64,000 bases of DNA, taken from contig VZSR01000514.1 in the NCBI GenBank assembly GCA_013398615.1, positions 11,065,621-11,129,620 on the forward strand, given 5' to 3'. The DNA comes from Brachypodius melanocephalos (Eukaryota; Chordata; Aves; Passeriformes; Pycnonotidae). The stretch's first letter is position 1. Each line of letters opens with the position of its first letter. This document shows, piece after piece, positions 1 to 13,600 of this stretch. The translations under genes and the position numbers were made by a program. Below the pieces are notes generated by a model. That model was not told where the DNA came from, made no database searches, and saw only the letters and a program-made list of their open reading frames with translations.

Positions 1-298
1 AAATATGTAAAGGACATGAAAAGCATTATTTTGGTTCCCCCAGCATTGCTGAGGCTGGGATGGCTGCATCCTTGTGCTGTGATTCTCCACACATCAAGCC
101 CTGTTGTTGCTACTGGAGGTGCTTGAAGAATTGAAATGCATTTGTGCAGCTTTTCCTCTGCTGTTCAGCACCAACCTAAGCTGGGGTTGATTTTGGTTTA
201 TCAGTAAACACGAAGGTTGTGTTTCTATGCGGGGGAATAACTGGGAAATGAAAGACAATTACACCACCCAAAGCCAGATGCAAGTTTCTATCAATGCT

Positions 299-304
299 TT
301 TATT
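299..304 (-). terminator. Candidate poly(A) signal AATAAA, distal
   Basis: AATAAA on the minus strand, about 1260 nt after the ADAM12 stop. On the minus strand the bases after it are not strikingly GT-rich. Use of either signal, or of one beyond the window, cannot be told apart here. Confidence 0.3.
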
Positions 305-1108
305 TTTGCTCAAGGAAACAAAAACCACAAGCAATGAGGAAACCATCCTAATTAAAGGTGATAAGTCCCTTCTCCCTCTGCTTCAAGTGATATTTGGAAA
401 TTGTTGTTTTTGCAGGTGAGACCGTGTTCAGCAGTGCTACTGAGAAGGCACAGAAGAGATCAAGTGTAATCACAGAGCAGAGATGAAGGTGGGTTTTGTT
501 TTGGTTTTTTTTTTTTTTTTTGGATAATCCAAATCTAGGTATTAAAATATACATTTTGATTTGGGAATTAAGGAACCAGGAGCAAGGTTGTAGAAGTTAA
601 ATACAAAACAGTAGTAAATATGCAAAATAGAGGTGATAAGCAGAGCGGTGAGGCAAAAGGAAATAATATAAAAGTTGATTCTTAAAATGTAATTCTTTGT
701 AATTCTTGGCTTCCCCCCAGCCCTGGGTGTAATGCACTGCCAGCCTAATCAAGACAACAATGAGATGTTGAATTTAATTACCAAAGCATCAAAGAGGAGA
801 TGGCACAGGGAGGCCTGATATCTGCATTAATCTGTACTAACCAGGCTGTGTTTGAGGGAGATGAGGTTAAAAACAACACAGTTTTGTGATATACAGTACT
901 TCTTCAGGGAGAGGACTTCTTCCAGGTGGATGCATCCTCCTCCAGCACAGAGATTTCTGCAAGATCTCAAACAGTAACATGAAAACTGAGGTTACAGTAC
1001 AGCTGCAAACACAGTGAGCCTTTGGTTAAATACAGGTTCCACCTTGTGTGCAGATATCGGGCATTTCACCCAGCTCCAGGAGAGATTTTGTCTTTCTACC
1101 CTGCCATA

Positions 1109-1114
1109 TTTATT
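1109..1114 (-). terminator. Candidate poly(A) signal AATAAA, proximal
   Basis: AATAAA on the minus strand, about 450 nt after the ADAM12 stop. Exact hexamer, but the surroundings are AT-rich, so chance occurrence is possible. Confidence 0.35.
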
Positions 1115-1564
1115 CAGAAGCTGGTTAGGAACCACTGAGATGGAGCTGTTTACACATTTCATTGATCTGTATCAGCACCCCTTAAAGAACAGATCAAAAC
1201 TAAGAAACCTACATAGGACCAACAGAGCAGAATTATTCAAGTTCAGTGAAATATTACACAAAAAAAAAAAAAAAAAAGGTTTCCTTTTAAGGAAAACTCA
1301 GCTATGGTAAAAATATCTACTACAGTGCACTGCACTGTAATAAATATTCAACATAAATTAATAATTTACAAGTACCTGAGCAAGTATACAGAGCACCATA
1401 GCACAGCACAGCACCAAAGGCAGTAGCTCAGAATTCTTAAAAATAATGCTGTTTTAAACATTAAAAATTCTAAGTATTGTCATAGAAATGAACTCCAGCT
1501 GGAGCTGAAAGATAGTGCAAACTTCTGTCTTCACTTTTTAAAATAAAGGTGTCAGGTTTTCTGC

Positions 1565-1625
1565 TCATTTCACATCTGTCCTGTTGCTGGACCTGGATAC
1601 CTGTGGTGGATGTTTGGGAGCAGGT
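1565..1625 (-). CDS. ADAM12: ADAM12 window exon 18: last coding exon and stop
   Basis: The coding part is 61 bp: one base closing R744, then residues 745-763 and TGA (1567-1565). It starts PAPKHPPQVSRS, which aligns with human PAPQYPHQVPRS, and ends TDVK. The acceptor TTTCTTTCCCACAG is strong, and its phase is exactly what exon 17 needs. The short length would hide this exon from a plain ORF search. Confidence 0.92.
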
Positions 1626-4600
1626 CTGTGGGAAAGAAAGAAAACAGCAAATTGTTACTTAATCTCTCCATTTCCATGGGTGCTCATCAGTTTTGTACCT
1701 GGTCAAAAATGTCAATAATGTCACAGAATTCCAGGTGGTCTCCAAAAGTTGTAGGAGCCAGCTTGAAATGTTGTTGCTTTTGGAATATCTGACTAGAATG
1801 GACAGCCAGGGGTTTAATCAAAGTTTCTTCTGGCAGTCTTTTTGCTAAAACATTAGGAGACCATATTGATTCTATTTGTTATGTTTCTGAGCACTTAAGT
1901 GCTTTAGTGGTAGAATTCTTGTAGCTTAAAACACCACTTTTATCTTCCTTGGAGCGCACGTTTTTCACAGGAAACTGGATAAGAAAACAGCTCTAACAAA
2001 ACCCACTAACATTGGGTATAGTTACTCCATTTCCTGATTATTTTTTCCAAACATACTTTATATTTTTGAAGTGTACAATTTCTATGCTTTTTGAATCTTT
2101 TGGATATTTTTTTCAGCTGATGTGGATTGATGTTCCCTTGGGAAATGGGTGATCAGGAAATCCCTTTTTTTGGTGGCCGATTTTAGCAGCATTCTTTGCC
2201 TAATTCAGATGGTGGGTTTCGAGGAGAAAATTTATTATTTATTGGTTAGTTTCTGTAAATATGCAGCCAGGTGTTTGCAGTCAAACCTTCGCTATAAATT
2301 CATTATAAATCCTCATACTCTGTGGGAGTCACAGCACTTGTGCTGGTGCACTCCCAGTGAGAAGCAAAATTAGAGATGGAAATGATATTGGAAGTGGTTG
2401 TTGAAGCAGTTCCTTGAGCCATTTTAGCCATGTTGCTGCTGAAGTGCTAAAATCCAGGTGTTAGGGTTGGGACTACCTAAAAGCAGATAAAATTAGGGGA
2501 ATTATAAAGCTGGGATATTTATTGAAGGGCCTCCAGGTACATTTAGGGCAGACGAAGCCCCTCAGGGCCTGCACCCAACATGGATGACAGGTCACGGGTT
2601 TTCACACTTACAAGTTTGGTCTATTTGCAGATTGGGCATTAATCTTCCAGTTACAGCTTCAGGTAATGAAGTAATTTACCTCAAGTTTTCTCCCTCCCCA
2701 GCTCAGTTTTGTTGACATTTCTCAGGCCCTGGGCAGTGAGGTGACCTTGATCCCCAGGCCTGGAGAGGAATTGCTGTGTCTGACCAAAACGGGGAAGCAG
2801 CAGCTCACACTCTGTGGAGTTTAGAGTCACCCCAAAGAACTGCAGGGTTACAAACAGATGGAAAACACAACAAGATAAAATGCCAAGGCACCAGGATGAG
2901 GACTGACCTGGCAGGGGTGAGGTGGGGCAGAGCCCTGGGCTGTCCGGGCACGGCGGGGCCGGGGCGCGCTCGGCCCAGGGGATCCGCCGGGAGCGGCTTC
3001 CGAGGAGGGCTGGGCTTGGGGGGCTCCTGCAGGAAACACCAGCTCCTGTCAGCGCTCACCAAACCCTCCACACAGCGCCACAGATGAGATAAACCCACAG
3101 AACCGAGGGATTGCACACAGGCTTGGGCTGGGAGGGACCTCAAAGCCCATCCAAAGCCATGGGCACGGACACCTTCCATGGTCCAGGGTGCTCCAAGCTG
3201 GCCTTGGGCACTGCCAGGAGGCAGCCACAACTCTGGGCAAAACTCAGACCTCACCCCACCCTCACAATCTGTTCCTAACACCCATCTAAACCTAAACTGA
3301 AGATATTTTTTACTCCGTTACGACCAGGTGAGTTTAAATGAGTAAAAAAAGAACTAATTTTTAATAAGCCGGCGCTTATATTTTAAACCAAAGATTTAAT
3401 ACTATATTTCATACTAAAATACTGCTTAATACTGTATTTTCGTGATTTTATGTCTTTTGATTCTTTACTCTAGAAGAGCAGGGTGCATCTCTGCTGGACT
3501 CAATGCTTCACTGGTGGTAAATAAAAACAGCAAAGCTTTCACATGTAACTTTTTAGGAGCAGTTCTATAGAAAGGTGGGAATGCTCGACGTTGCTTTAAG
3601 ATGGAAATTCAGATGCCCACAAAACCAAACTGCCCCAGTCTGGTTTGGATTGGGAGCATCTGTGGAATATTTTTTTTTTCCCCCAGAGCTGCTGCTGTGC
3701 TTCCATTGTGTGGAATTAAAGGCTCCATTAATAAAGAACAGAAGTCATCTGCTGTCAGGCTGGGCCAGCGGCTCCTCGGGGTGGTCCCTGCAAGCAGGGA
3801 AACTTGGCTGTTTGTGCTCCTCATTATGGAGAGCTGGGACACATCAAGGGGTGCTCAGGGCACACAAAAACTCTCCAGTTTACCCCCCAAGCTCACTCCA
3901 GATCTTTGTACTACTGGAGCTGCATAGCTTTTCCCAAGGAGTTTTATTCCTTAGTTTTAATTTGCCTTAAGTATCATTAGTAAAGCTAAAGGAAACAAGA
4001 AGAGCTTACAAGCATAATCTGATTAAAGATCCCTTGAAAGATGTGATCCAAACAAGCAATCAGAGCATGAATTGCTCCTGAATAAAGTCCAACTTCTCAT
4101 TATTTGTTTTGAACATCCCTCTGTTTTTTCACTTGCCATGGCAAATATTTGTTCTTTCAAGAAGGAAATGCAGATTGATTATCCAAGGCATTTTGATAAG
4201 GAATAAAATACAGGAGCTTAAGTAAATCTCCTATATAATAAGCTCAAATTTGCCACAAACTACATTTTAAAGTTGCAGATAATGCCCACCCTCTGTTTAA
4301 TTCACTGCATAACAAGTACTAGTATCGATGGGTACACAGGCCCAATGCCTGATTTATTTATTCATTCATTTCCCACTCAAAATGAATGAATAAATGACTC
4401 AAAATGTCCTCAAGTTAAAAGATCCTTAAGGAGGAAGCAGCCAAGTGTTCAGAGTGTAATGTAGCAAGCGGGTAGGAAAGGGTAAATGAAAGAAAAAAAA
4501 TTAAAAAGGGAGGGAATTCTGATAAAAATGGGGATGGAGAATAAATGGTGGTGAGACGAAGCAAAATGGAGCAGCACTTCATAGAAAGGAGATGCCATCA

Positions 4601-7600
4601 GGAGCCCAGTTTTACTGAGGACAAAGTAAAACCACAAAGTTCTATTTCCTGGCATTAGGATGAGCTGGAAAATATGAGATATATTTTAGTAATAAGAGGA
4701 TGAGAGTGTCAGAGGCAGCAACTGAATGTTAAAAGCAACAAAATCAAGGGGAAGAGATCAAATCCATGGACTGAACCCATGGTTAGGATTAACCTGCACT
4801 GTTCTCTTGATTCACATGGGGCTCTGCTGATTTATACTGACTCTGAATCTGGCCCATAAATCAAGACTGTTTGCCTTGCAAGAGCATCTGAAAGAAAAAA
4901 AGCTGTTTTTCAGTCAAAAGATTATTAAATATTAAACTTGGCAAGAGCTAATTCGCTGAGGATTTTCTGTTTGGTTGATTGGTTGGGTTTATTTTGTGTC
5001 GTCTTAGTTTTTTAACTATTTTACTTACAACTGAAAGGAAATTTTATATAATTTACAGCACTGCCCTGCAGCACTGAGCATCTGGGTGACATCCTGAATG
5101 TAGCAATGATTTTTAAAGTCCTTCCTCTTGCTGACCTTCCTGAAGTGCTTCCAAGAGAGAGCTGAAGCAATACATGAAGCAGTATCTATATTTATTACCC
5201 CCAACTATTCTTAAGCTAATTTACTACTTCCAAGCTTTGAAGGAAAAAAAAAATTAGGAATGAAAGATTTTTTTCCCTACACAGTGTTTTTTGTGTCACT
5301 CTGATGTAAAATGTAGCTATTTCTGACAAAATTGAGGTTATGAAATTTTGAAAGAATCCATTCTTGCTCATTCTTTAGGCTGCCTTGAGCTGATCCCCTG
5401 TTTGTCCTGCTTGTGTTCGGTGCAGGGACTGAAAATGATGATATTTTGCTTGATGAAGGAACTGTCACAATTAATTTGAGCTGCCAAGCTGAAAAGCTTT
5501 TTGGCAGTTTCAGATCTGTCAGTCTTTGCTAATGATGGCACTGTAGGCCTGGTATTCCACCTGGCACTTTGGGTGGGATTTGGAGCACAAGGATTTAGGA
5601 ACATGAGTTTTAGGGGAGCACCGGGCTGCTGTGATGTGCAGTGAGGCTGAGGCAGTGCAGATGCAGCATCAGAATGAAAACCGGTTACCTTCCTTTTCCT
5701 TGGAAAGCCTTTTCTCCACCTATTCTGCTTAAGAAACTGAAAAGCACTTGCACTTAAAATCTTCCCTTTGACCACTGTGAATTGTGCAGAATGTCAGAGA
5801 ATACAAGAACATGAACAATGAAACCACTGGAGCTAAAGACAAGCAACAGGAATCAATACTGCTTCCGATTCCCTACAAAATTTATTTTCGAAAGAATCAG
5901 CGTTTTTTACTCCCCTGGAAAGGAAAATGACTGGCAAGATGGAAAATGGAAGATGAAAAAAGCAAATAAAACCCTGGCTGCACTTGTAAAAGTTGGTCTA
6001 ACCTGAGTGATACAATGTCCAGACTTAGACAAAAATTAAATCTGGATGCACTTTATTTGCTGCCACAATGGACAGGGACACATTCCACTATCCCAGGCTG
6101 CTCCATATCCTGTCCAACCTGGCCTTGGGCACTTCCAGGGATTCAGGGGCAGTCACAGCTTCTCTGGGCACCCTGACAGCTTCTCTGGGCAGCCTCTCTC
6201 ATCCCTCCCTCATTCCAATCCTTTTTCAAAGCCCTGCACTCCAGCACTGTCTCAGAGCTGTCTCCTGTCCATCACCAGGAAAGGGGCTCAGAGCAGCTCT
6301 CAGGGCTCCTGTAGGTGAGAGCCTGGTGTTAACAACAACCCCTTCATTTTTACCTTGTACCACAACCAGGACAACAGGAATAGCTGCATGCCTGAGTGCT
6401 CAGAAACAGTCACTCCACAAGTGCCACCAAAAGGGAGCAGCCAGTGACAAGAAAAGGCACTTCTGAATACAGACAACTGCACAGGCAACTTCATCTACCC
6501 TGTCTATTGCCCTGAGATGCATCTCATTCAAAAATAAAGACCCAAAACATATGAGATGAGCCTGTGTTTGTTCTGTTGTCTTTTGAGTGGTGAAGGCAGA
6601 GGTCAGGATCCTAAATTTTATGATCACAGCCCCACTTGCCACAAAGCCATTTTTCTACAGCACAGTTCTAAACTCACACAAAGCATAAAGGAAATACTGT
6701 GGGAAAGGGGCAGCAGGAAAGATGAGAAAACTAATTTCTCCAGACACTCCCAGAGTAAATACTAAATAGAATACTAATAGCTTACCTGGGAGAGCCTCAG
6801 TGAAGGATTAGCTGGCAGGGGTCTCTCAGGCCCAGCTTGGTGGCCTGGCAGCTGGGGAAGGGGTGGCAGGACTCTCTGAGGTGTTTTCAGTGGTGGCACC
6901 TGGTGTGTCTTCACAGGGTTGCTGATGTCGATGATCTGGTATGGCAGCGGCCGCCTTGGGCCATCCCTCTGGAAAAAGCATCCAACCAAAGTCAGACATT
7001 TCAACAGCTGGCACAGAATCACAGGAGGGTTACGTTTGAAGGGATCTTAAGGACCAGAATGTTTCAACCCCCTGCCATGAGCAGGGACACCTCCCACCAG
7101 GGAGCTCCAAGCCCCATCCAACCTGGCTATTTTAAAATCCATGTTAATCCCTTGCTTTTCTCTCCTAGAGACAAAACTATTTCTCTTCTGCACTGGATAT
7201 CTCCACCTGTCTTCAAAGTGGAAGCCACAAAAGTATTTTGAAGCCTACATCCTCTCCCATTTTACTTAATGTTAGTCCTACGAGGTATTAAATTCGTGTA
7301 ATCATTGTATTATAATAAATCACTTAAACGAGATCCAAAATACATGAGACCGTTTTTTTGGTTATCCCCCACTTTTTCAAAAAAATTATTTAGGGACTCA
7401 CTTTTTGTATGGTTGTATTTTGTGGCTTCATGATGAGGTTTTTACTAACAGATGTGGTATGAACATGGTTTGGCTCAGCTGAACTGGAAGGTCTTGCTGG
7501 ACTCACAGACCTGCAAGACAAACATTTAATTGTTGAACACAACGTTCTGCTTTGGAACATTTTCTTAAACAGGAGCCTCCTTTCAGAATGATATTTTGCA

Positions 7601-10600
7601 GGGGCTTTCTGCCTGATTATAGTAAACAAGGAAAGTAAAAATTGTCTAGCACTCCTGCAAGAATAAAAATAAATATTGATTTTTTAGAAACCAGTAGTCT
7701 GTTAAATTAGCTTCTGCAATCTGTGGAAAATGCAGCTTTGTAACACCCAGGAGACTATTCTAATGAATCTAACATTTAAACAGTAATGACCTCAAACAGG
7801 AAAGTTTCAGCTCACTCAACTGAGTTTAGATAAAAGGCCATGCAGTGTAATGAAACTGTTTCAGGCAAATGAAAATAAAGGCAATGCTTCCATCGCTGCT
7901 TAATTTTTCATCCCAAAAGAAAAGAGGGATATATTCAAAGCAATACCTGCATTATTTACTGCCTATCAATGAAATTAAACCAACCCAGGGAAAACACTGC
8001 TGGTAATGGTGAATATTTTTTGTCAAGCCTGCCTCTTTCTAACTCATTCACAGTGATGAGAATTGCTGTGTTTACTGCTTCCTTCCCTTAATATCTATTG
8101 GAATATAATTAGGGAAAATGGGCATACCTTAATTTCTCTATTGTTGTCTTCTTGCTTGTAAACAACCACCTCATGAAAGTCTTCCTTTTGAGGTACATGA
8201 CTGATCCAGCAAAGATAAGGCACAAGATGGTGATCAGCACTCCTATGGTCAAACTCTTATTATCTGCAAAAAAATCACATGGAGTTAACTTCTCCCAAGG
8301 GCCTGCTCAGTGCCTGACCAGGGTTTCTTTGCTATCTTCAAAAAACGAAAGATCTTTCAGTGGTGAGATCACGATGGGAAGCTTAATCACAGAAATGACC
8401 ATGATGTCATAATTTCAGTTCTGCCACCCACTGCAGCATCCGGCATGCAGAGAAGAGAAACCATGTTGGTTTAGAGTAGCATTGTTCATATGAAAACAGA
8501 CATTATTTCCCATCCAGATTTAGTTTACACATGTACTTGTGAGGAGACTGCTTGTCCTGTCACGTCCTCAGACACAAACCAAAAGCATCTCTTTGAGGTC
8601 ACTAAATGTTCCAACACTCCGGGAAAAAACGGGCACGGAATAATCAAATCCTGTAAAATTAGCAATGTGTAGAAATAATTCCTTCTGAGGTTGAGCAATT
8701 TCCACACTTAATCCTGGAAAAAAAAAAAAAAAAACAACAAACCAAAACCAACCAGGTGGAGCCTGAATTCCCACTGACCTGCCTGTCTGATGGGCCCACT
8801 GTCCACACTGCCACCAAAGCCTGGCTTGTCACAGAACGGGGGGGCCCAGTCAGCCTCACAGTGACAGTTCTTTTTGTTGTTGCAGACCTGCAAAACAACA
8901 AGATAAATGGCTTAACATAAAAAAACATCCAAGAGCAGCCCTGGCTGATAAGGGCTTCTAATCAGACAGTGCCACATCAGAGGAATAAAACTTAGAGAAG
9001 AAAGGAGATGTGCTGATAGGTGCCTGTTGCACACCGAGGTGGCAAAGAGCAACTCGGCACGGAGTAAAAGGGATCCTAAAAACCATTATTTCTTTGGCAG
9101 GTAATCGTTGGAGTTGCCCCAGCTGACAACATCAATAATATGAGGATAATCAGACGCCTCTTAAGTCTTGTTCTCTCTTTGCTTCCAGCAGCAGCATTAT
9201 CCGCCTGCTAACTTCTGCTCCTGCTGCCTGCACAGGAGTTGTAGAGCTTTGTCAGCCCCTGAGCTCTCCTCTCCATCAAGGGCTTGCACTGGGCCCATTT
9301 TGGATTTTTCCTGGCTCTAAGGTGAACCGGTTGCTGGAGGAATCTGTGAAACTGGGATCAGGGCCGAGGAAACCCTCGGGGAGCTTTGATATCACACCTG
9401 CACTGTCTGTAGTGCTCCGTGCCGTGGTGGTTTTAATGTGAGTGAGGGAACAGCGTGCGAGGTCTGATCTGCCCAATGCCCCCTGTGGGATCAGAGAGCT
9501 CCCAAGGATGGAGCTCATCCCTAACACAGCCTGATCCCACTGCACACAGCCAGGAGACCCAGGGCTTTTCCCTCAGGAGGTCCCACAGCCCAAATGCTCC
9601 TTTATTTCCTTTTGCTGCTCCTCAAGCAGTGAATACAGAGCCTAAAGCTCTGTGCTGAATCCATAGAAGGCACAGAGTCACAGAATTGTTCAGGGTGGAA
9701 AAGTTGTCCAAGATCATCAACCATTTCCCACAACTGACAAGGCCACACATGTCCCAGGTGCCACCACATCCATGTGGATTTTAAATCCCTGCAGGGATGG
9801 GGACTCTACCACTGCCCTGGGCAGCTGTGCCAGGCCTGGAAAAACTTCTCCATGAAGAAATTCCTTTTGATATCCACCCTGNNNNNNNNNNNNNNNNNNN
9901 NNNNNNNNNNNNNNNNNNNNNNNNNNNNNNNNNNNNNNNNNNNNNNNNNNNNNNNNNNNNNNNNNNNNNNNNNNNNNNNNNGACCTGAAGCTGTAATTTG
10001 ACAATTAATCCAAACATGTAAATGGACTGAAACTTATAAAAGAGTGAAAACTCGTGACCAGGTGCCCATCTTGGGTGGAGCCATGACCAGGCTCTTGTAC
10101 TGCCCAAGGTGTATACTTTAAAGGCCTTTTAATAAATCTACTATTAATAAATTTAACTTTATTCCTTTAACACTGTCCAGTCCCTGCTGCAGGTGGCCTC
10201 TCTAGGCACCAAAATCAAATTGTAAATACAGATTTTGGGCTTAGGGCTTGTTGTCAATAACGTCCTCAATTCCATGCTAACCCCAACCATCACTGATCTG
10301 CCACCACCACAGAGAACCCGCAGCACAGATTAATAAATGAGTTTTCAGCAAGACACAAATCAGTTCACAGGGGTTTGGGTTATTCTGAAAATGCAATATT
10401 CTGGCCAGGTCAGCTTGGCAGGCTTTCAGAAACACTGTGCTGCCTGTCTGCAGAGCACTAAAATATTCAGAGAGCTCAGACTGGTTGTGGTCATGTAAAA
10501 TTTAAAAAAAAAAAAAAATTACTTTTAAAAGACAGCAAGATAATTAAAAATATACTTTGTCAAGCATTATTTTTTAAACTGAAGCCCTGCAGGAATTCCC

Positions 10601-13600
10601 ATTTACAATTCCACGAGGTCAGTGATGCCACTGAGGAGTCACCAGAGGTTCTTGTTTGTACAGACATAAAAAATGCCAGTCCAAGCCTCTGCTCATTCCA
10701 GCTCAATGCTAAGAGGCAGCACCATCAACGCTGCTCAGTTTTGCAAATTCAGAGTGATAAAATAAGTTAAAGCAAATTAAAATCCTTCCTCAGAGAGGAC
10801 AGTGAATTTCTATGGCTCTTCCAATGTGGCTGCCACAGCTTTTCAGAGAAACAAAGAGCTCATCAGCACATCAAGGTTAATAAGGCAAAGCTTGACATAA
10901 TTAACATTATCATAATATCAACTGGGTTTCAAACCTCTGATATTATCAAATGATATCATCACAGTTTTCATTCTGTGCCACTTTCATGCCACAAAACTCA
11001 TCAATATGGTTTTCCTTTATTTTTGGAAATGCTGTTTCATCTGCCTCTCCATCCAAATGCTTCCAATGCTCAATTCAAAAATTTTCACTTCTTTGTGTCT
11101 ATGGAGAAACTGCATTTTTGATTTTTAATGGGAATTCTTCATGATGGAGGGTTAGACTTTCAAATTGCTTTGAGGATTACAAGATTCCTTTGCATCACAG
11201 GCTGTCAATTAAGAACAAGATAATTACTGCCTGATAAACACTTCTTTGTCAAATAAAAACAATTTCACATAAAGGACAGTGAAAATGGAAATATGTAATA
11301 AAAATGTATTGCAGTAACTCTTACTGATCCATTGCAGGCAATTATAGATCTCAAAGCCATTACAGAAAGTGATTTCTTCTCCAGTGGTTCTGGAGTGATT
11401 GGAACAGAATGTTTTCCTAGGATGCTCACCCCACGTCCATGGCACTTGGTGGCACATTTATGGACTCCAAAAACACTGGTGTTCTGGCACCTGCGGTTCA
11501 GGCAAATCTGCAAAATTAAAAAAAAAAACAAAGGAGTTTTAACAGGATTATGCTGCTGGGTCTCCCAGGGCATTGTATCCCTTCTTTCAGCAGTTAAATA
11601 TTTCCCAACACACAAATAAATATAATTATATGGACACAAAAGACAGCAGCATTGGGTGTCTTCTTTTCCTCAGCCCTTTTTAAGTCTTTGAAATCCCAAT
11701 CTGAGCAAGATGAATTCTGCTCTCCTGGCCAGCCCTGGTTTCACACACAGCTCACAGTGTTGATGCCTGGGCAAGCAAACCCTCACAGTTCCACTTAAGT
11801 GGAAAAAGTGGGGAGACCCTGGGATTTGGGAGGTTTTTAAGCCAATTTAAAAATCAGTAATTTGCATTTTGTTTCAGGACTAAGAGTGGACTGAGCAGGA
11901 TTCCTGCTCTGCCTGCCTTTGTCTCCTCACAGCAGCAGATGGTTCCTCAAGGAAAGCTTTAGACCCTCATGGTGTAAATTATCAGTTTTGTTTACATCAA
12001 TAGTGAATTATTTTTCATTCCAGTACAGAACCTGGACCCAGGGTAGGTAAATATTTAAGTGAGGACATTGATTTTCATGGGCTCATCATTGTTTTCCAGG
12101 AAAATCAAGACCTTTCTAAGTTTTTCCAAGTTAAAACATTTTTTGGTGTCAAATATAAACCAAGCCTATTTAACATTTAATATTTACAGGAAATGGAAGT
12201 AAACAAATAGCATATGCACAGGAATAAATCTCAAATTTTTTGGTTTTGTTTTCCAGTCATTGCAGATAAACTTTACTCTGCCAATGGAGCTGAAAATTGA
12301 GGTTAAGCAAGATTAGTGCTGAGTAATAATAACATCAAACAACCACACAACTGATGAGCATGTCAGTAATGAGAAGTTACCCTACTCCAAACCGAAAAAA
12401 AGAAGAAGAAATTAGGCCTGGAATAAATGTTCTTCTGCTATGTTGACAACAAAAAAGGTCAAAAAGCCTCACATTGCACATTTTTGCTCATGTTTAACTG
12501 CAGTGCAGTTCAGTAGTACTAAAAGTCAGTCACAATAATTAGCATTAAGCTGGGAATAGTGTTGAAGGAGGCGACAGGGATGCTTAATCAGGGCACTTAT
12601 CCCCTGGGGAGAAGGAAAAATGGAAAGGAAATTAGAGTGAATTGGCATCAACATGCAGGCATGGAGAGAATATGGTCTGATTACAGCACTGTTCACAATT
12701 CAAATATTCTCAGTGCAGCAGCTCCCAGAATTCTGATCACATTAAAATGGCTGCGTTTCAAATTGTGCATCTCCAGTTGAGAAAACCCAAGAATACTGAA
12801 ATTCATATTCTTAATCCATAATACAAATGCACTAATGTCCTCAAAGTAAAACATACAATTTCAGAAGTATTAGCCTGTGTATTCTATAGTGTGGATGTGT
12901 ATGATTAGATAGATTAGAAAGATTAAATACTCATTAGTAAAACATAATGGGGTGCTTTCTCAGCTCTGAGTTGCTGTTGAAAAGACTTTTTATAACAGAT
13001 TGACTTAGCAATGTTGTAAGGGTTTGTTTTCCTGTAGCAGAGCTGTGGTTTCACTGGGGATGGATTTCAAACCTGTTCCCAGCACAGGGAGATAATCCAA
13101 CATAATTCAAAAGCATTCAGAAATTCAGAGGCTTACTTGAATTTACCACAAATTATCAAAGCACTTGTTTTTCCTCCTTTTTGCAAGCAATCCACTGAGG
13201 GTATGGAAACCTCCTTAATTTCAACAGCTCTTGGAGTGCTTTCCATTCCTCCTCCCCCTGGAAACTCATGGCTGCCTCCCATCTTTCTCAGTTGCCTTCC
13301 TCACAAAAGAAAAACTTAGAATCAGGCAGCCATTGGAAATCTGGGCTGCATTCTCAGTGGATAATTCACAAAGTTTGAGAAACACAACTGCAAAAATCAG
13401 TTTTGGTGGCTGAGCATCAATGGGTTTATAGTTTTCTAAGAGTGCATACAGGGATGGGTTTTCCTGAGTGAAAAAAAAAAAAAAAAAGTGGAGAGCCATA
13501 ATCAGAAGATAAAATACATTTTGAAACTGAAAGTGAAGTTAATGACAATTTTGCAGTGTCAGAGATGCTGGGAAAGGGAACACATTGAACTCAGGAATTC

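Larger units (their letters stand above)
1..1564 (-). other. ADAM12: ADAM12 3'UTR and/or downstream sequence
   Basis: This stretch follows the ADAM12 stop codon. No open frame here resembles a protein. It contains an 18-base A run on the plus strand near 1260-1278 and a T run near 507-521. Mammalian ADAM12-L has a 3'UTR of several kilobases, so most or all of this may be transcribed. Where it ends cannot be fixed from sequence. Confidence 0.6.
3027..6785 (-). other. ADAM12 intron between exons 16 and 17
   Basis: 3759 bp. It holds two CR1 fragments (about 3096-3300 and 6066-6190, listed separately). The part from 3300 to 6060 shows no recognisable element; a T-rich run and ATTC-like short repeats near 4357-4394 are minor. 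Confidence 0.85.
8888..11429 (-). other. ADAM12 intron between exons 12 and 13
   Basis: 2542 bp. It holds a CR1 fragment, a 100-N gap and an LTR-like fragment (listed separately). 8888-9660 and 10220-11429 show nothing recognisable. Confidence 0.85.

Noticed and set aside
1260..1278. Poly-A tail of a processed pseudogene (also A runs at 8718, 13468, 16349, 29306, 39620)
   Set aside because: No spliced-gene sequence precedes any of these A runs; they appear to be simple homopolymers.
2805..3281. 158-codon minus-strand open frame
   Set aside because: It joins a CR1 tail, the 3' splice site region and ADAM12 exon 17 in one frame; only the 119-bp exon part is coding.
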